Assembly: GCF_014873945.1 (NCBI RefSeq)
Contig: NZ_JADBEC010000001.1
Span: 3,861,001 to 3,925,000 of the forward strand
Direction: 5' to 3'
Source: Rhizobium viscosum
GTDB taxonomy: Bacteria; Pseudomonadota; Alphaproteobacteria; Rhizobiales; Rhizobiaceae
DNA length: 64,000 nt
Below the pieces are notes generated by a model, which searched no databases, was not told where the DNA came from, and saw only the letters and a list, made by a program, of their open reading frames with translations. Made by a program: the position numbers and the translations under genes. Within the stretch, counting starts at the first letter, position 1, and each line of letters starts with the position of its first letter. Below, in pieces: positions 42,711-51,542 of this stretch.

Positions 42711-42981
42711 GTGCCGTGTAGCACCCCCCTCTGTCCTGCCGGACTGCCGGGGCCGAGCCACGGGTCTCGGCCCGTCCTTCGGACCCCCACAGGTGGGGAG
42801 ATTGGCTGGGGGCGCGCCGGTTTCCCCAATCAATAAGCGTCGCAAACTGCACGACGTCAGCGAAGGGCGAAGGTCAAGCCCCTTGTCGATCTCCACCCTT
42901 GTGGGGGGTCCGAAGGACGGGTCGAGACCCGTGGCTCGACCCCGGCAGTCCGGCAGGACAGAGGGGGGTGTCCCACGGCAC
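42711..42981. repeat. RIME-like element, long-arm form
   Basis: The outer arms begin gtgccgtg and carry cacccccctctgtcctgccgg. Both arms also contain an extra hairpin block 'cgagcc / ggctcg' with 'ccgtccttcggacccccac', absent from the short form. It fills the gap between the Lrp gene and the porin gene. Confidence 0.85.
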
Positions 42982-43026
42982 GACATGCCTGTCATGCACG
43001 CAGAATATGTCGGGCGATCGCTGCCC

Positions 43027-44376
43027 TCAAAAGGTCGTCACGGCCCTGAAGCCGAAAATCGCTGCATTCTGTATCCGCGCATTCGGCTTGTCGGGATCGG
43101 CCGCATTGCCGCCGGGCCGGATGACATATTGGAAGAATGGCTGAGCCGTAAACCATGGCGTCACGGCTGCCTGATATGTGGCTTCGATCACGGCTTCGGA
43201 ACTCGGCACCGGCTGAGATGTCCCGTTGAAGGCATTTTCGGCCTTCACCTGATCGGACATGCCCGAACTCATGCTGGCATAGGCGAAGCTGATGCCGGCA
43301 GTGTCATCGTCGCGGCCCGGCAGAAGCCCCTTATAGGCAAGCCCCAGATCGAAATACCAGTTCATGCTGTTGCGCTCCTGCTGCGGTGCTACCGCAACAC
43401 GGAGGAATCCGTTGAGGCCATTGTCCTTGCTGTCGGGCTCCTGCCAGAGCGTCTGATCGACAACGGCATAGACCGCAAAATTGCCCGAGAGCCGGCGCGG
43501 GCTGCCGCTCGAGAGCGGATCTGCGAGCGAAACGCCGTTCGATGCGGTGGTCAGGCTGTCGAACTCTTCCGAATTGTACCAGGCGCCGATCTTGTAGGTG
43601 CCCGGTAAGCCGGGATCACCCTTTCCGGGTGTGTAGGCATAGGCCGCCTCGGCGATCGCCAGGACGCCATCGCCAAGCGGAAATCCCAGTCCATTGGCAT
43701 TGCCGTCGGGGTCGGACCCGGTCGGGCTGCCATTGAAGACGGCGGCCTGCAGCGTCCAGGCATCGTCTGGCTTGACGATGATCTGAGCGCCGGGAACGGC
43801 GAAGGGATAGGCCGGTCCGCCTCCGGGAAGATCGGCGGCAAAGATGCCCGGCCATCCGAATGTGGAGTTGACGAAAAGGCTCGCCGTATTGCTGATCGCG
43901 AAACTCTGGTCCGCCAGGATCTGCCCGAGCTTGACCGTCACCTTGTCGTCCATGAAGCTCTGCGAGAGATAGAATTCCCCGAGCCTGAAGCCGGGATCGG
44001 CTTCCACCGAGGTGACCGTCAGGAGATTGCCGATATCCTTGCCGGACAGGCCCTGACCCTGGATCGCATAGCCGGAAATATGGATGGCGCCGCCGGTCCA
44101 GCCGACCAGCCGGTCCATGTCGAAATCGCCCTGCAGCTGGAAAACACCGTCATAGGCCGTTCCCCGTTTCAGGCCGCCCGATACATTGCCGAGCACGTCA
44201 CTGGTCTGCGACATCGTGAAGGTGACGCCCTGATCGCGCAACCAGTTGCGGTAGCCGTGCCAGTCGCCGGTCAGTGTCGTGTCGGCGTAGGAGGGCGGTG
44301 CCGCATCGTCCGCCCGTGCTCCCGCGCCGCAAACAGCAATCGCAAGTGCAAGGGCGGCGCGGGGTAGCTTCTTCAT
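43027..44376 (-). CDS. carbohydrate-selective porin, OprB family
   Basis: The 449-residue outer-membrane protein has a signal peptide (ALALAIAVCGAGARA). The mature start LTGDWHGYRNWLRDQGVTFT is the OprB hallmark, followed by many alternating beta strands and a terminal Phe (FGFRAVTTF) as outer-membrane barrels require. It is expected to admit sugars. No transporter genes are adjacent. Confidence 0.9.
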   Translation of the reverse strand: MKKLPRAALALAIAVCGAGARADDAAPPSYADTTLTGDWHGYRNWLRDQGVTFTMSQTSDVLGNVSGGLKRGTAYDGVFQLQGDFDMDRLVGWTGGAIHISGYAIQGQGLSGKDIGNLLTVTSVEADPGFRLGEFYLSQSFMDDKVTVKLGQILADQSFAISNTASLFVNSTFGWPGIFAADLPGGGPAYPFAVPGAQIIVKPDDAWTLQAAVFNGSPTGSDPDGNANGLGFPLGDGVLAIAEAAYAYTPGKGDPGLPGTYKIGAWYNSEEFDSLTTASNGVSLADPLSSGSPRRLSGNFAVYAVVDQTLWQEPDSKDNGLNGFLRVAVAPQQERNSMNWYFDLGLAYKGLLPGRDDDTAGISFAYASMSSGMSDQVKAENAFNGTSQPVPSSEAVIEATYQAAVTPWFTAQPFFQYVIRPGGNAADPDKPNARIQNAAIFGFRAVTTF

Positions 44377-44571
44377 TCGCGTCCCTTTTCCGGAGGCTCT
44401 GATTTCGGGCGGTTGCGCAGGCGCCTATCTTGAGCGTTTGTGCGCGGAATCGAGCTTTCCATCATTGGAGTGATTTGCGCGGCAGGGCAAGTTTGTCGGG
44501 CGTTTTATGACCGATTGTGCTTGCCCTGTTGCCAGTACGGGACACGTCATCCACGGTCCGGCACGATGCCG

Positions 44572-44964
44572 TTACGGCCGGGCGACATGCCAGACGCCTT
44601 CGGCGCCGTCACCATGGACGTCTCCCGGCTGGGAATCGAAGTGATAGGTGTAGAGCGGCGCGCCGTTATAGGCCCACTGGGTGACACCCGTCGGCCGCGT
44701 GACGATGCTCCAGTGGCCGGAAGCCTTGGCGCCGGCCGGTGCTTCGAACGGAGGCCAGGCGAGAGCGCAGAGCAGGGTGCATTCTGACTTTCCGGGCTGG
44801 TCCTTGTCGAAGGTGTAAAGCGACTGGCCGTCGGCATCCGTCAGCAGCTTGTGCTGTCCGATCGTTGCGACAGCAGCGGGCGACATGGTCTTTGCCTCTG
44901 CGAGCGATGCCGACATCAGGGCGAGGCCGAGGGAAACGAAGAGGGTTCTGGTCATTGCAGACAT
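44572..44964 (-). CDS. exported COG4315-type repeat protein
   Basis: The 130-residue protein has a signal peptide (ending SLAEA). Two copies of the Y-x-(F/Y/W)-x-x-D motif are visible: QSLYTFDKDQPG with CTLLCALAWPPF, and APLYTYHFDSQPGDVHGDG. Members are periplasmic or lipoproteins of unknown function; this one has no lipobox. ATG 44955 is also possible. Confidence 0.82.
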   Translation of the reverse strand: MSAMTRTLFVSLGLALMSASLAEAKTMSPAAVATIGQHKLLTDADGQSLYTFDKDQPGKSECTLLCALAWPPFEAPAGAKASGHWSIVTRPTGVTQWAYNGAPLYTYHFDSQPGDVHGDGAEGVWHVARP

Positions 44965-45063
44965 TTCGAGGTCCTTTCTCTTGTTGCTCCGTGCCTGAAG
45001 GGGGGCACATGCGGCACGGGCGGCGTGTGGTTTTGAGGGGGAGGGTTTCAGTCTTGCGGGCAG

Positions 45064-45588
45064 CTAACCCTTGGCGGCAGGCGCCGGCGGCACCGGCAGA
45101 ATGATTTCCGAAGCAACCTTCCAGTCCTTTCCGATATGAAGCCAGTCGATGATCATCAGGAAGGGTTTGGGCGTCCCATCCTGGCCGGCATAGGAAACGG
45201 TGATGTTCATCGGCGCGTAGGATTCCGCCACGTCGTGCGTCAAGCTGACGACCTTGAGCTTGGTGTAATCAGGCTCGAGCACGACCGGGCCGGATGTGCC
45301 GATGTCGTGCAGCTTCCGGTCGATCGCTTCATTCCCCCAGAAACCTGCCCAGTTCCCTTCGGCGGGAATGGCGCTCTTGGCGACGAGGAGGGCTGCGGGA
45401 GATTGCCAGAACATGGCGTGAAGCCCCTTGAAATCGTGCCGGTTGGCGAGATCCATCAGCCTGGCGAACTCTGATTTGATCCTCTCCGTGGTCTGAGCGT
45501 TCAGGGGGCTTTTGGCGGCGGAAGCAGCAGCCGAAGGCGCGGCGGAAACGGCCAAGGCGATGGCGGCAGCTGACAATGTCCTGTGCAT
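45064..45588 (-). CDS. exported SnoaL/NTF2-like protein
   Basis: The protein of about 174 residues has a signal peptide (MHRTLSAAAIALAVSAAPSA). An NTF2-like alpha+beta fold follows: FARLMDLANRHDFKGLHAMFW, then VSLTHDVAESYAPMNITVSYAG and FLMIIDWLHIGKDWKVASEIIL. ATG 45588 follows GGGAG; upstream in-frame residues lack leader character. Function unknown; the fold includes hydrolases and ligand-binding proteins. Confidence 0.72.
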   Translation of the reverse strand: MHRTLSAAAIALAVSAAPSAAASAAKSPLNAQTTERIKSEFARLMDLANRHDFKGLHAMFWQSPAALLVAKSAIPAEGNWAGFWGNEAIDRKLHDIGTSGPVVLEPDYTKLKVVSLTHDVAESYAPMNITVSYAGQDGTPKPFLMIIDWLHIGKDWKVASEIILPVPPAPAAKG

Positions 45589-45737
45589 GTCGTTACTCCC
45601 TGAGCGACTGTCCTTCAGCCGCATCAGGATCATCGGGTTAGCCGGGATTTGTAACTATACGAAGGTAGAGAAAGCGGTAGATGAAGAGGTGAGTACAAAG
45701 TTCGGTGAACCTGATGTGATCGTGTCGGCCTGCCGTC

Positions 45738-46040
45738 ATGAGCACTGCTTGAAAGAGGAGACCGCCATCCGGCTTTGATCGGCTTGATGGGGCGGCTGTC
45801 GTTGATGCCGTGCCGTGTAGCACCCCCCTCTGTCCTGCCGGACTGCCGGGGTCGAGCCGCAGGTCTCGACCCGTCCTTCGGACCCCCACAGGTGGGGAGA
45901 TTGGCTGGGAGCACCGGCTTCCCCAAACTATCAACCTCGCAGAATGAGCAACGTTGAAGAGGTGCGAAGGTCGCGCCACGAGTCAATCTCCCCCCTTGTG
46001 GGGGAGATGTCCGGCAGGACAGAGGGGGGTGCTGCACGGC
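45738..46040. repeat. RIME-like element (mixed arms) with attached Lrp 3' end duplicate
   Basis: 45738-45786 repeats the 3' end of the Lrp gene (gaaagaggagaccgccatcc then ggctttgatcggct) and is followed, as at 42.7 kb, by the RIME left arm. The left arm (from 45810) is the long form with the extra hairpin; the right arm (ending about 46040) is the short form. No gene is present between 45589 and 46194. Confidence 0.8.
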
Positions 46041-46194
46041 GCGACGCTGCGTACGCTGCTGCGCCAGCGGCTTGGCCGCGGCGTGCGCGATCTGCGGGCG
46101 GATCTGAGGTAGGCCGCCCCTTGCAAAATGCCCCTTGCAAAATCGGGCCGCTGCACACAGTTGATGGGTTCAATGATCGTCTGATGGGAGAAAA

Positions 46195-46902
46195 ATGCAG
46201 CGTATCAAGACCTGGCTGAACCAGTATGAGCCGATGACGCTCATCACCTTCGCCTGCCTTGCCGGCGGCCTCTTCCTGCTGCAGCGGCTGACGAGCGAGG
46301 TGTTGGAGGGAGAGACGCTCGGCTTCGACCAGACGATCCTGCTCTGGCTGCGCCAGCCCGGCGATCTCGGCCAGCCGATCGGCCCGGGGTGGCTTGTTCA
46401 TGCGATGGGCGACATTACCAGCCTCGGCGGCGTGACCGTGCTGACGATCCTGACACTGCTTGCGACCGCCTATCTGCTGCTCGACCGCAAGACGGTCATT
46501 GCCGTCTTCCTGTTCCTCTCGGTTCTCTCGGGCTGGCTGGCGAGCACGGGTCTCAAGATCATCGTTGCCCGCGCACGGCCTGACGTCGTTCCGCATCTCG
46601 TCGATGTCAACGACCTGAGCTTTCCGAGCGGTCATGCGATGGTCTCTGCCGTCACCTATCTCACACTCGGGGCGCTTCTCGCCCGCACGCAGCGCTTTCG
46701 CGCCACGCGCATCTTCGTCATGGCGGCCGGCATCTTCCTGGCCGTCATCATCGGCCTCAGCCGCATCTATCTCGGGGTTCATTATCCGACGGACGTGGTG
46801 GCCGGCTGGGTCGCCGGCTCGCTCTGGGCGCTCGGCTGCTGGCTGATCTCGAAGCGGTTCATTGTGAGGACGGCCGGTGAGGCTGAGAGCGATCGGGGGT
46901 GA
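46195..46902 (+). CDS. PAP2-family membrane phosphatase
   Basis: The 235-residue protein has about six hydrophobic spans and complete PAP2 motifs: KIIVARARPD, LSFPSGHAMVSAV and SRIYLGVHYPTDVV. Relatives act on undecaprenyl pyrophosphate, phosphatidate or lipid A in the inner membrane. The substrate cannot be told from sequence. Unlike the PAP2 protein at 24996 it has the canonical His in motif 2. Confidence 0.88.
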   Translation: MQRIKTWLNQYEPMTLITFACLAGGLFLLQRLTSEVLEGETLGFDQTILLWLRQPGDLGQPIGPGWLVHAMGDITSLGGVTVLTILTLLATAYLLLDRKTVIAVFLFLSVLSGWLASTGLKIIVARARPDVVPHLVDVNDLSFPSGHAMVSAVTYLTLGALLARTQRFRATRIFVMAAGIFLAVIIGLSRIYLGVHYPTDVVAGWVAGSLWALGCWLISKRFIVRTAGEAESDRG

Positions 46903-46930
46903 GGGCGCCACCCCCATCCTCCCATACCAA

Positions 46931-47148
46931 GTCAGATAAAAGCGAGGTTGAGTCCGGAGCCCCCTCATCCGCCCTTCGGGCACCTTCTCCCCGCTGGGGA
47001 GAAGGGGGAACCAGCCGCACCCTTTGCGGCGAATGAGACAGTTCGATGCGGAGCGGGACGTTGCGGCAACCCCTTCTCCCCGGCGGGGAGAAGGTGGCCC
47101 GAAGGGTCGGATGAGGGGGCTCCGGACTCAACCTCGCTTTTATCTGAC
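46931..47148. repeat. palindromic dispersed element with long locus-specific arms
   Basis: It starts with gtcagataaaagcgaggttg and ends with its exact complement. The outer arms match perfectly for 29 bp, then run into the common 'ccccctcatcc' block and 'ttctcccc' blocks. The common block is shared with the elements at 20.3, 38.6 and 50.7 kb; the outermost 29 bp are not. Confidence 0.85.
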
Positions 47149-47258
47149 CGGTGAGGGAGGTTGGGGGCACCGCGCAGCTCCAAACAGAGTTCCGGAGCCT
47201 TTTGTCACGGCTCACCTTCAAGCGCGATAGTCCCTTCGTTGTCCGGCTTTCGCCAGTT

Positions 47259-48629
47259 TCATCCCTGGTATCGGGCCGGAAAATCGAGAGTAACGCCGAG
47301 GCCGGGATGCCGGTCGGTAAGCGTGATACGGGCGGCGTGCAGATCGGCGATCGCCTTGACGAGGCTCAAGCCCAGGCCGCTGCCTGAGGTCGTGCGGCTC
47401 TTGTCGAGGCGGTAGAGGCGGCGGAAGACCAGTTCGCGCTCGGCCTCGGGAATGCCGGGGCCGTCATCGGAAACGCCGGCCGCAAAGCCGTCATCGCCGG
47501 CCTGCAGGGCAAGCGTGATCCTGGTCATCGGCGGGCAGTGGTTGATGGCATTTTCCACGAGGTTGACGAAGAGCTGGGTCAGCAGTTCCCGGTCACCATT
47601 GACCATGCAGGGGGAGGCGGGCCTGGCGGTGAAGTCGAGCGACTGGCCGTTATCCTCGGCAACGCCGCCGTAGATCTCCGCAACCGAAGCCATGATGTCG
47701 CGGATATCGACCGGCCGGAAGCGCGCCTTGCGGGCGCCGGCCTCGATCTGCGAGATGCGCAGCAGCGCCTCGAAGGTGGCGTTGATGCGGTCGCTTTCCT
47801 CGCGGGCGTCGATCAGCAGGGTCTGGATATCCTCGCCGCGACCGCCCTGATCGATCGCCTGCTCGACGGTCATCTTCAGGCGGTTGAGCGGCGTCTTCAG
47901 GTCATGGGCGATATCTGCGCTCACCTGCCGCATGCCTTCGACGAGGGCCGACAGCCGGTCCAGCGCCTGGTTCATCTGGGTTGCGACGACATCGATATCG
48001 TCGCCATTGCCTTCGAGCGGAATGCGCCGCGCAAGATCGCCGGCCGAAACATCGCTCATCGCCCGCTCAATGCCGTCGAGCCGCCGCTGGGCGCGGGCGG
48101 CGAAAAAGGCGCCGCCGCCGCAGGCGAGGATGACGATGATGCCGGACGCCCAGACGAAGCTCATCAGGGCGATACGTTCCAGATCGTCGGTGTCGGAATA
48201 GCTCTCGCCGACGATCAGCCGGTTGCCGCTGACAGTTCCCGCCTGGATGCGGATGCGGTCATCGCCTCTCACGCCGATATCGCCGGCCTCAACGGTCGAC
48301 AGGCCGTCCTTCGCCGTAAACAACGAAACATTGCCGGCAAGCCGCTCGCCCTTTTCGTTGACCAGCAGGAAGATGCTGTCTTCGGGGCTGTTGAGGCGGG
48401 CATAGGTTGCTACCGCGGCAACGAAGTCTTCCGCCTCCTCGGAAGAAGAGGTGGAGGCGACGACCGAATAGGTGTCGCGCACGGAATCGTCGAGCGCTTC
48501 CGCCAGGTCGCGTTTCAGGAGCTGATAGGTGATGATATCAGCCACCATGAAGGCCAGGATGAAGAGCAGCCCGAAAGCAAGCGCCAGCCGAAAGGGCGTA
48601 CTTCGCCATAGTCTCGAGTTCTTCAGCAT
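47259..48629 (-). CDS. sensor histidine kinase, OmpR-type partner
   Basis: The protein of about 456 residues has two transmembrane helices (FRLALAFGLLFILAFMVADI and IALMSFVWASGIIVILACGG) around a periplasmic sensor. A HAMP domain follows, then HisKA with His242 in ADIAHDLKTPL, then HATPase with LVENAINHCP, SDDGPGIP and GSGLGLSLVK. ATG 48629 lies inside the 3' border of a dispersed repeat, and the in-frame extension to 48713 is translated repeat, so it is left out. It is encoded downstream of its response regulator. Confidence 0.9.
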   Translation of the reverse strand: MLKNSRLWRSTPFRLALAFGLLFILAFMVADIITYQLLKRDLAEALDDSVRDTYSVVASTSSSEEAEDFVAAVATYARLNSPEDSIFLLVNEKGERLAGNVSLFTAKDGLSTVEAGDIGVRGDDRIRIQAGTVSGNRLIVGESYSDTDDLERIALMSFVWASGIIVILACGGGAFFAARAQRRLDGIERAMSDVSAGDLARRIPLEGNGDDIDVVATQMNQALDRLSALVEGMRQVSADIAHDLKTPLNRLKMTVEQAIDQGGRGEDIQTLLIDAREESDRINATFEALLRISQIEAGARKARFRPVDIRDIMASVAEIYGGVAEDNGQSLDFTARPASPCMVNGDRELLTQLFVNLVENAINHCPPMTRITLALQAGDDGFAAGVSDDGPGIPEAERELVFRRLYRLDKSRTTSGSGLGLSLVKAIADLHAARITLTDRHPGLGVTLDFPARYQG

Positions 48630-48735
48630 CGGACTATCCGAAAACCGCTGCACACTTTTCGGTCCGCTGCTCTGTTTTCTTTGAAGCATCGGATTATCTG
48701 AAAACCGCTCCACACTTTTCGGTCCAATGCTCTAG
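48630..48735. repeat. two tandem copies of a dispersed ~45-bp repeat
   Basis: Unit 1 (about 48628-48675) and unit 2 (about 48687-48735) both read gcatcgga, ctgaaaaccgctncacactttt and cggtcc. They separate the response-regulator stop from the kinase start. The repeat supplies the ATG of the kinase gene. Confidence 0.75.
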
Positions 48736-49409
48736 CGCGGCGCATGCAGGCTGTATCCGGTATTGCGCACGGTATGAAGCAGCGGAATGTCGAAAGGCCT
48801 GTCGATCTTGGCGCGCAGACGGCTGACATGGGTTTCGACGACGCTGGTCTTCGGGTCGAAATGGAAATCCCAGACGCGTTCGAGCAGCATGGTGCGGGTC
48901 AGCACCCGGCCTTCGTCGCGCATCAGCACTTCGAGCAGGGTGAATTCGCGCGGCTGCAGCTCGATCGTCTGGCCCTGCCGCGTCACCTGCCGGCGCACGA
49001 GGTCGAGTTCGAGATCGGCCACACGCAGCACCGTCTTCTGCTCCTGCACGGGCGGGCGGCGCGCCAGCGCGTTGACGCGGGCGAGCAGCTCGGAAAAGGC
49101 GAAGGGCTTGGTGAGGTAGTCGTCGCCGCCGGCCTCCAGCCCCTCGACGCGGTCGTCGACGCCGCTGACCGAGGTCAGGAAAATCGCCGGCGTGCCGATC
49201 CTTGCGGCGCGCACCGCCTTGATCAGCGACAGCCCGTCGAGGCCGGGCACCATCCTGTCGACAACAAGCACGTCATATGGCTCACGCGTCGCCTGAAAAA
49301 GCGCGTCGCGCCCGTCGTCGATGACGTCGCAGACGTGGCCCGCCTCGATCATGCCGCGAGCGACAAAATCGGCCGTCCTTTTATCGTCCTCGACGACGAG
49401 AATGCGCAT
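48732..49409 (-). CDS. response regulator, OmpR family
   Basis: The protein of about 225 residues has a receiver with LVVEDDKR, phosphoacceptor Asp51 in LVVDRMVP and Lys in LTKPFAF. The winged-helix domain has LQPREFTLLEVLMRDEGRVL, VVETHVSRLRAKIDRPF and TVRNTGYSL. ATG 49409 gives the standard length; the longer in-frame start at 49484 adds an unlikely leader. Paired with the kinase downstream. A 6-bp inverted repeat cttacg / cgtaag lies at 49496-49511 upstream and could be an operator. Confidence 0.92.
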   Translation of the reverse strand: MRILVVEDDKRTADFVARGMIEAGHVCDVIDDGRDALFQATREPYDVLVVDRMVPGLDGLSLIKAVRAARIGTPAIFLTSVSGVDDRVEGLEAGGDDYLTKPFAFSELLARVNALARRPPVQEQKTVLRVADLELDLVRRQVTRQGQTIELQPREFTLLEVLMRDEGRVLTRTMLLERVWDFHFDPKTSVVETHVSRLRAKIDRPFDIPLLHTVRNTGYSLHAPR

Positions 49410-49696
49410 AGCCGGTCCAAAGCCTTCACCTGATCGGAAGATTACTCTCACGCCGCACAATTCGCGCAAAATTGTGTCCTCCACCTCATTGAATTCTTAC
49501 GGATTCGTAAGTCGGGGGAGCCGGTCCGATCCCGGCTATTCCCGCTGCAACACGGTGGCGGAAAACACGAACGCAACAGCGCCGGCCTAGCCATGAGGAT
49601 GATGGACATGCCGGGTTCGCTGCTGGCATTCTCCCTGCCGCGGGCGCGGTGCTTCCCGGCTGCCTGTCCGGATCGAAGCCCAGGAAAACCGAGTAG

Positions 49697-50455
49697 ATGA
49701 TGACGACGATCACAAGCATAACCTCGACAATGGCAGCCTCCTTCCTCGGCTCCTTCGTGGAAGTGGTGGAGGCCTTCACCATCATCCTGGCCGTCGGTGT
49801 CACGCAGAGTTGGCGGCCGGCCTTTATCGGCACGGGGCTTGCGCTATCAGTGCTCGCGGTGCTGGTACTGGTCTTCGGCCCTTTGCTCGGCCTTGTCCCG
49901 ATCGACATCCTGCAATTTGCCATCGGCACGCTGCTGATCCTGTTCGGCATGCGATGGCTGAGAAAGGCGATCCTCAGGGCCGCGGGCTTCATTGCGCTGC
50001 ATGACGAGGAGAAAGCCTTTGCCTCGGAAACGGATGCGCTTGCCCGCCAGTCCGCTGACCGGCGGGCCGATTTTCTGGCGGGCACGGCCGCCTTCAAGGC
50101 GGTGCTGCTCGAAGGTATCGAAGTCGTGTTCATCGTGATCGCGACAGGTGCGCGGCCGGGCATGCTGCCCTATGCGAGCGCCGGCGCGCTGATTGCCTGC
50201 ATCGCCGTGCTCGTCATCGGCTTCCTAGTCCACAAGCCGCTGTCCTCAGTGCCGGAAAATACGCTGAAATTCATCGTCGGGCTGCTGTTGACGGGTTTCG
50301 GCATCTTCTGGGTGGGCGAGGGCATCGGCACGCCGTGGCCGGGCGAAGACCTCTCGCTGATCGCCATCTTCGCCCTGCTCGCGGCCTTCTCCTTCATCGC
50401 AGTCCGGTGGCTGCGGCAATATCACGACATGCATATGGAGCCCGTCGCCCGATGA
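49697..50455 (+). CDS. COG4280-type membrane protein with two E-x-x-E motifs
   Basis: The 252-residue protein has about seven hydrophobic spans. It contains FLGSFVEVVEAFTIILAV early and AVLLEGIEVVFIVIATG in the middle, two repeats with Glu-x-x-Glu in membrane helices. This recalls FTR1-type iron permeases and UPF0016-type cation exchangers, so metal ion transport is an inference. It overlaps the next gene by 4 bp. Confidence 0.7.
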   Translation: MMTTITSITSTMAASFLGSFVEVVEAFTIILAVGVTQSWRPAFIGTGLALSVLAVLVLVFGPLLGLVPIDILQFAIGTLLILFGMRWLRKAILRAAGFIALHDEEKAFASETDALARQSADRRADFLAGTAAFKAVLLEGIEVVFIVIATGARPGMLPYASAGALIACIAVLVIGFLVHKPLSSVPENTLKFIVGLLLTGFGIFWVGEGIGTPWPGEDLSLIAIFALLAAFSFIAVRWLRQYHDMHMEPVAR

Positions 50456-50670
50456 GCATTCTCAGGATCGCCGTCAAGGAATTGACCGGCATGTTCATCG
50501 ATGACGGCGCGCTGGCGCTGTTCAGTCTGCTGCTGGTGCTCGGGGTGGGGCTGGCGGTAAAATCCGGCGCGATTGGCCCGACGGCAGGGGCGGTGTTGCT
50601 TGTTGCCGGTTGTCTTGTGATCCTTGCCGAAAGCGTGATGCGGGCGGCGAGGCGGAAGTTTCGGCGGTAG
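50452..50670 (+). CDS. small two-span membrane protein
   Basis: The 72-residue protein (MSILRIAVKELTGMFIDDG) has two hydrophobic helices (LALFSLLLVLGVGLAV and AVLLVAGCLVILAESVM) and a basic tail. The ATGA overlap with the E-x-x-E membrane protein implies translational coupling and a shared function. Confidence 0.75.
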   Translation: MSILRIAVKELTGMFIDDGALALFSLLLVLGVGLAVKSGAIGPTAGAVLLVAGCLVILAESVMRAARRKFRR

Positions 50671-50689
50671 GGGCGTGGAGATAGGCTAG

Positions 50690-50891
50690 GGTGAGGTTTT
50701 CGCCCGGAGCCCCCTCATCCGCCCTTCGGGCACCTTCTCCCCGCGGGGGAGAAGGGGAACCCGCGGCACTATCTACGATGGAATGCGATGACTTGATGGG
50801 AAGCGAGGCGTTGCAGCAGTACCCCTTCTCCCCCGCGGGGAGAAGGTGGCCCGAAGGGTCGGATGAGGGGGCTCCAGGCTCAACCTCACTC
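50690..50891. repeat. palindromic dispersed element
   Basis: The left arm has gtgaggtt then ggagccccctcatccgccc; the right arm has the inverted blocks ending ggatgagggggctcc then aacctcac. The inner palindromes 'ccttctccccgcgggg' face each other. It belongs to the family described at 20.3 and 46.9 kb. Confidence 0.85.
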
Positions 50892-50932
50892 ATCATCGGA
50901 CTTGGCAGAGGAGGATAGGAACAGCCCTTCCG

Positions 50933-51433
50933 CTACCTTCCTCTCTCGCGCGCCACGACCAGAATGACCGGCGCCAGGGCGGTGGCGAGCGACCCGAAAG
51001 GCAGCCGCTGCAAGGCCTTGCCGACGAGGAAGGCCGCGGCCATGGCGGCCGAGAGTTTCAGCCAGGGATAACGCCCAAGCTGCGCATGGGCGCTGGCATC
51101 GGCCCAGCGAATATTTTCCTCCACCACGCTGCCCGCCTGATGGCGGATGATGTGCAGCCGGGCGCGCAGATGATCGATCTGCGCACGCACATCCTCGATC
51201 TGCCGCTCGAGCTCCTCGCGCGATGCCGCGCGTTCGACATCGACGATGATTTCCTCGATGGGCGCATCCTCGGCGACCGCATGCAGATAGTCTTCATAGG
51301 CCTCCTCGCTCTCAAAACCCTCGGCCTTCGCGTGCCGATCGGCTTTTTCGCGTTCGGGGGCCGGCGTGGGCTCGCTTGCGTCTCTGATCTCGTCCATGCC
51401 TTCGATGGCGTCCCTGCCTGTCGTGCTCGCCAT
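50933..51433 (-). CDS. coiled-coil protein with C-terminal hydrophobic region
   Basis: The 166-residue protein has a charged N-terminus and a coiled coil (VERAASREELERQIEDVRAQ, then IDHLRARLHIIRHQAG). At the C-terminus it has WLKLSAAMAAAFLVGKALQR and ATALAPVILVVARERGR. The layout resembles ElaB/YqjD-like membrane-anchored proteins. Function unknown. Confidence 0.7.
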   Translation of the reverse strand: MASTTGRDAIEGMDEIRDASEPTPAPEREKADRHAKAEGFESEEAYEDYLHAVAEDAPIEEIIVDVERAASREELERQIEDVRAQIDHLRARLHIIRHQAGSVVEENIRWADASAHAQLGRYPWLKLSAAMAAAFLVGKALQRLPFGSLATALAPVILVVARERGR

Positions 51434-51542
51434 TGCCGTCTCCTCTTTCGCTGACGGAGTTCAAACGTTCGAGGCGGAAAAAGGATGCATGAGCGGCGGA
51501 TCGAGCAGTGGCGTCGCCAGGCCGTTGTTCCAATGCGATCAC

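Noticed and set aside
45660..45780. Small coding frame ending KEETAIRL
   Set aside because: The ending is a fragment copied from the Lrp gene tail next to a RIME element; there is no gene body in front of it.
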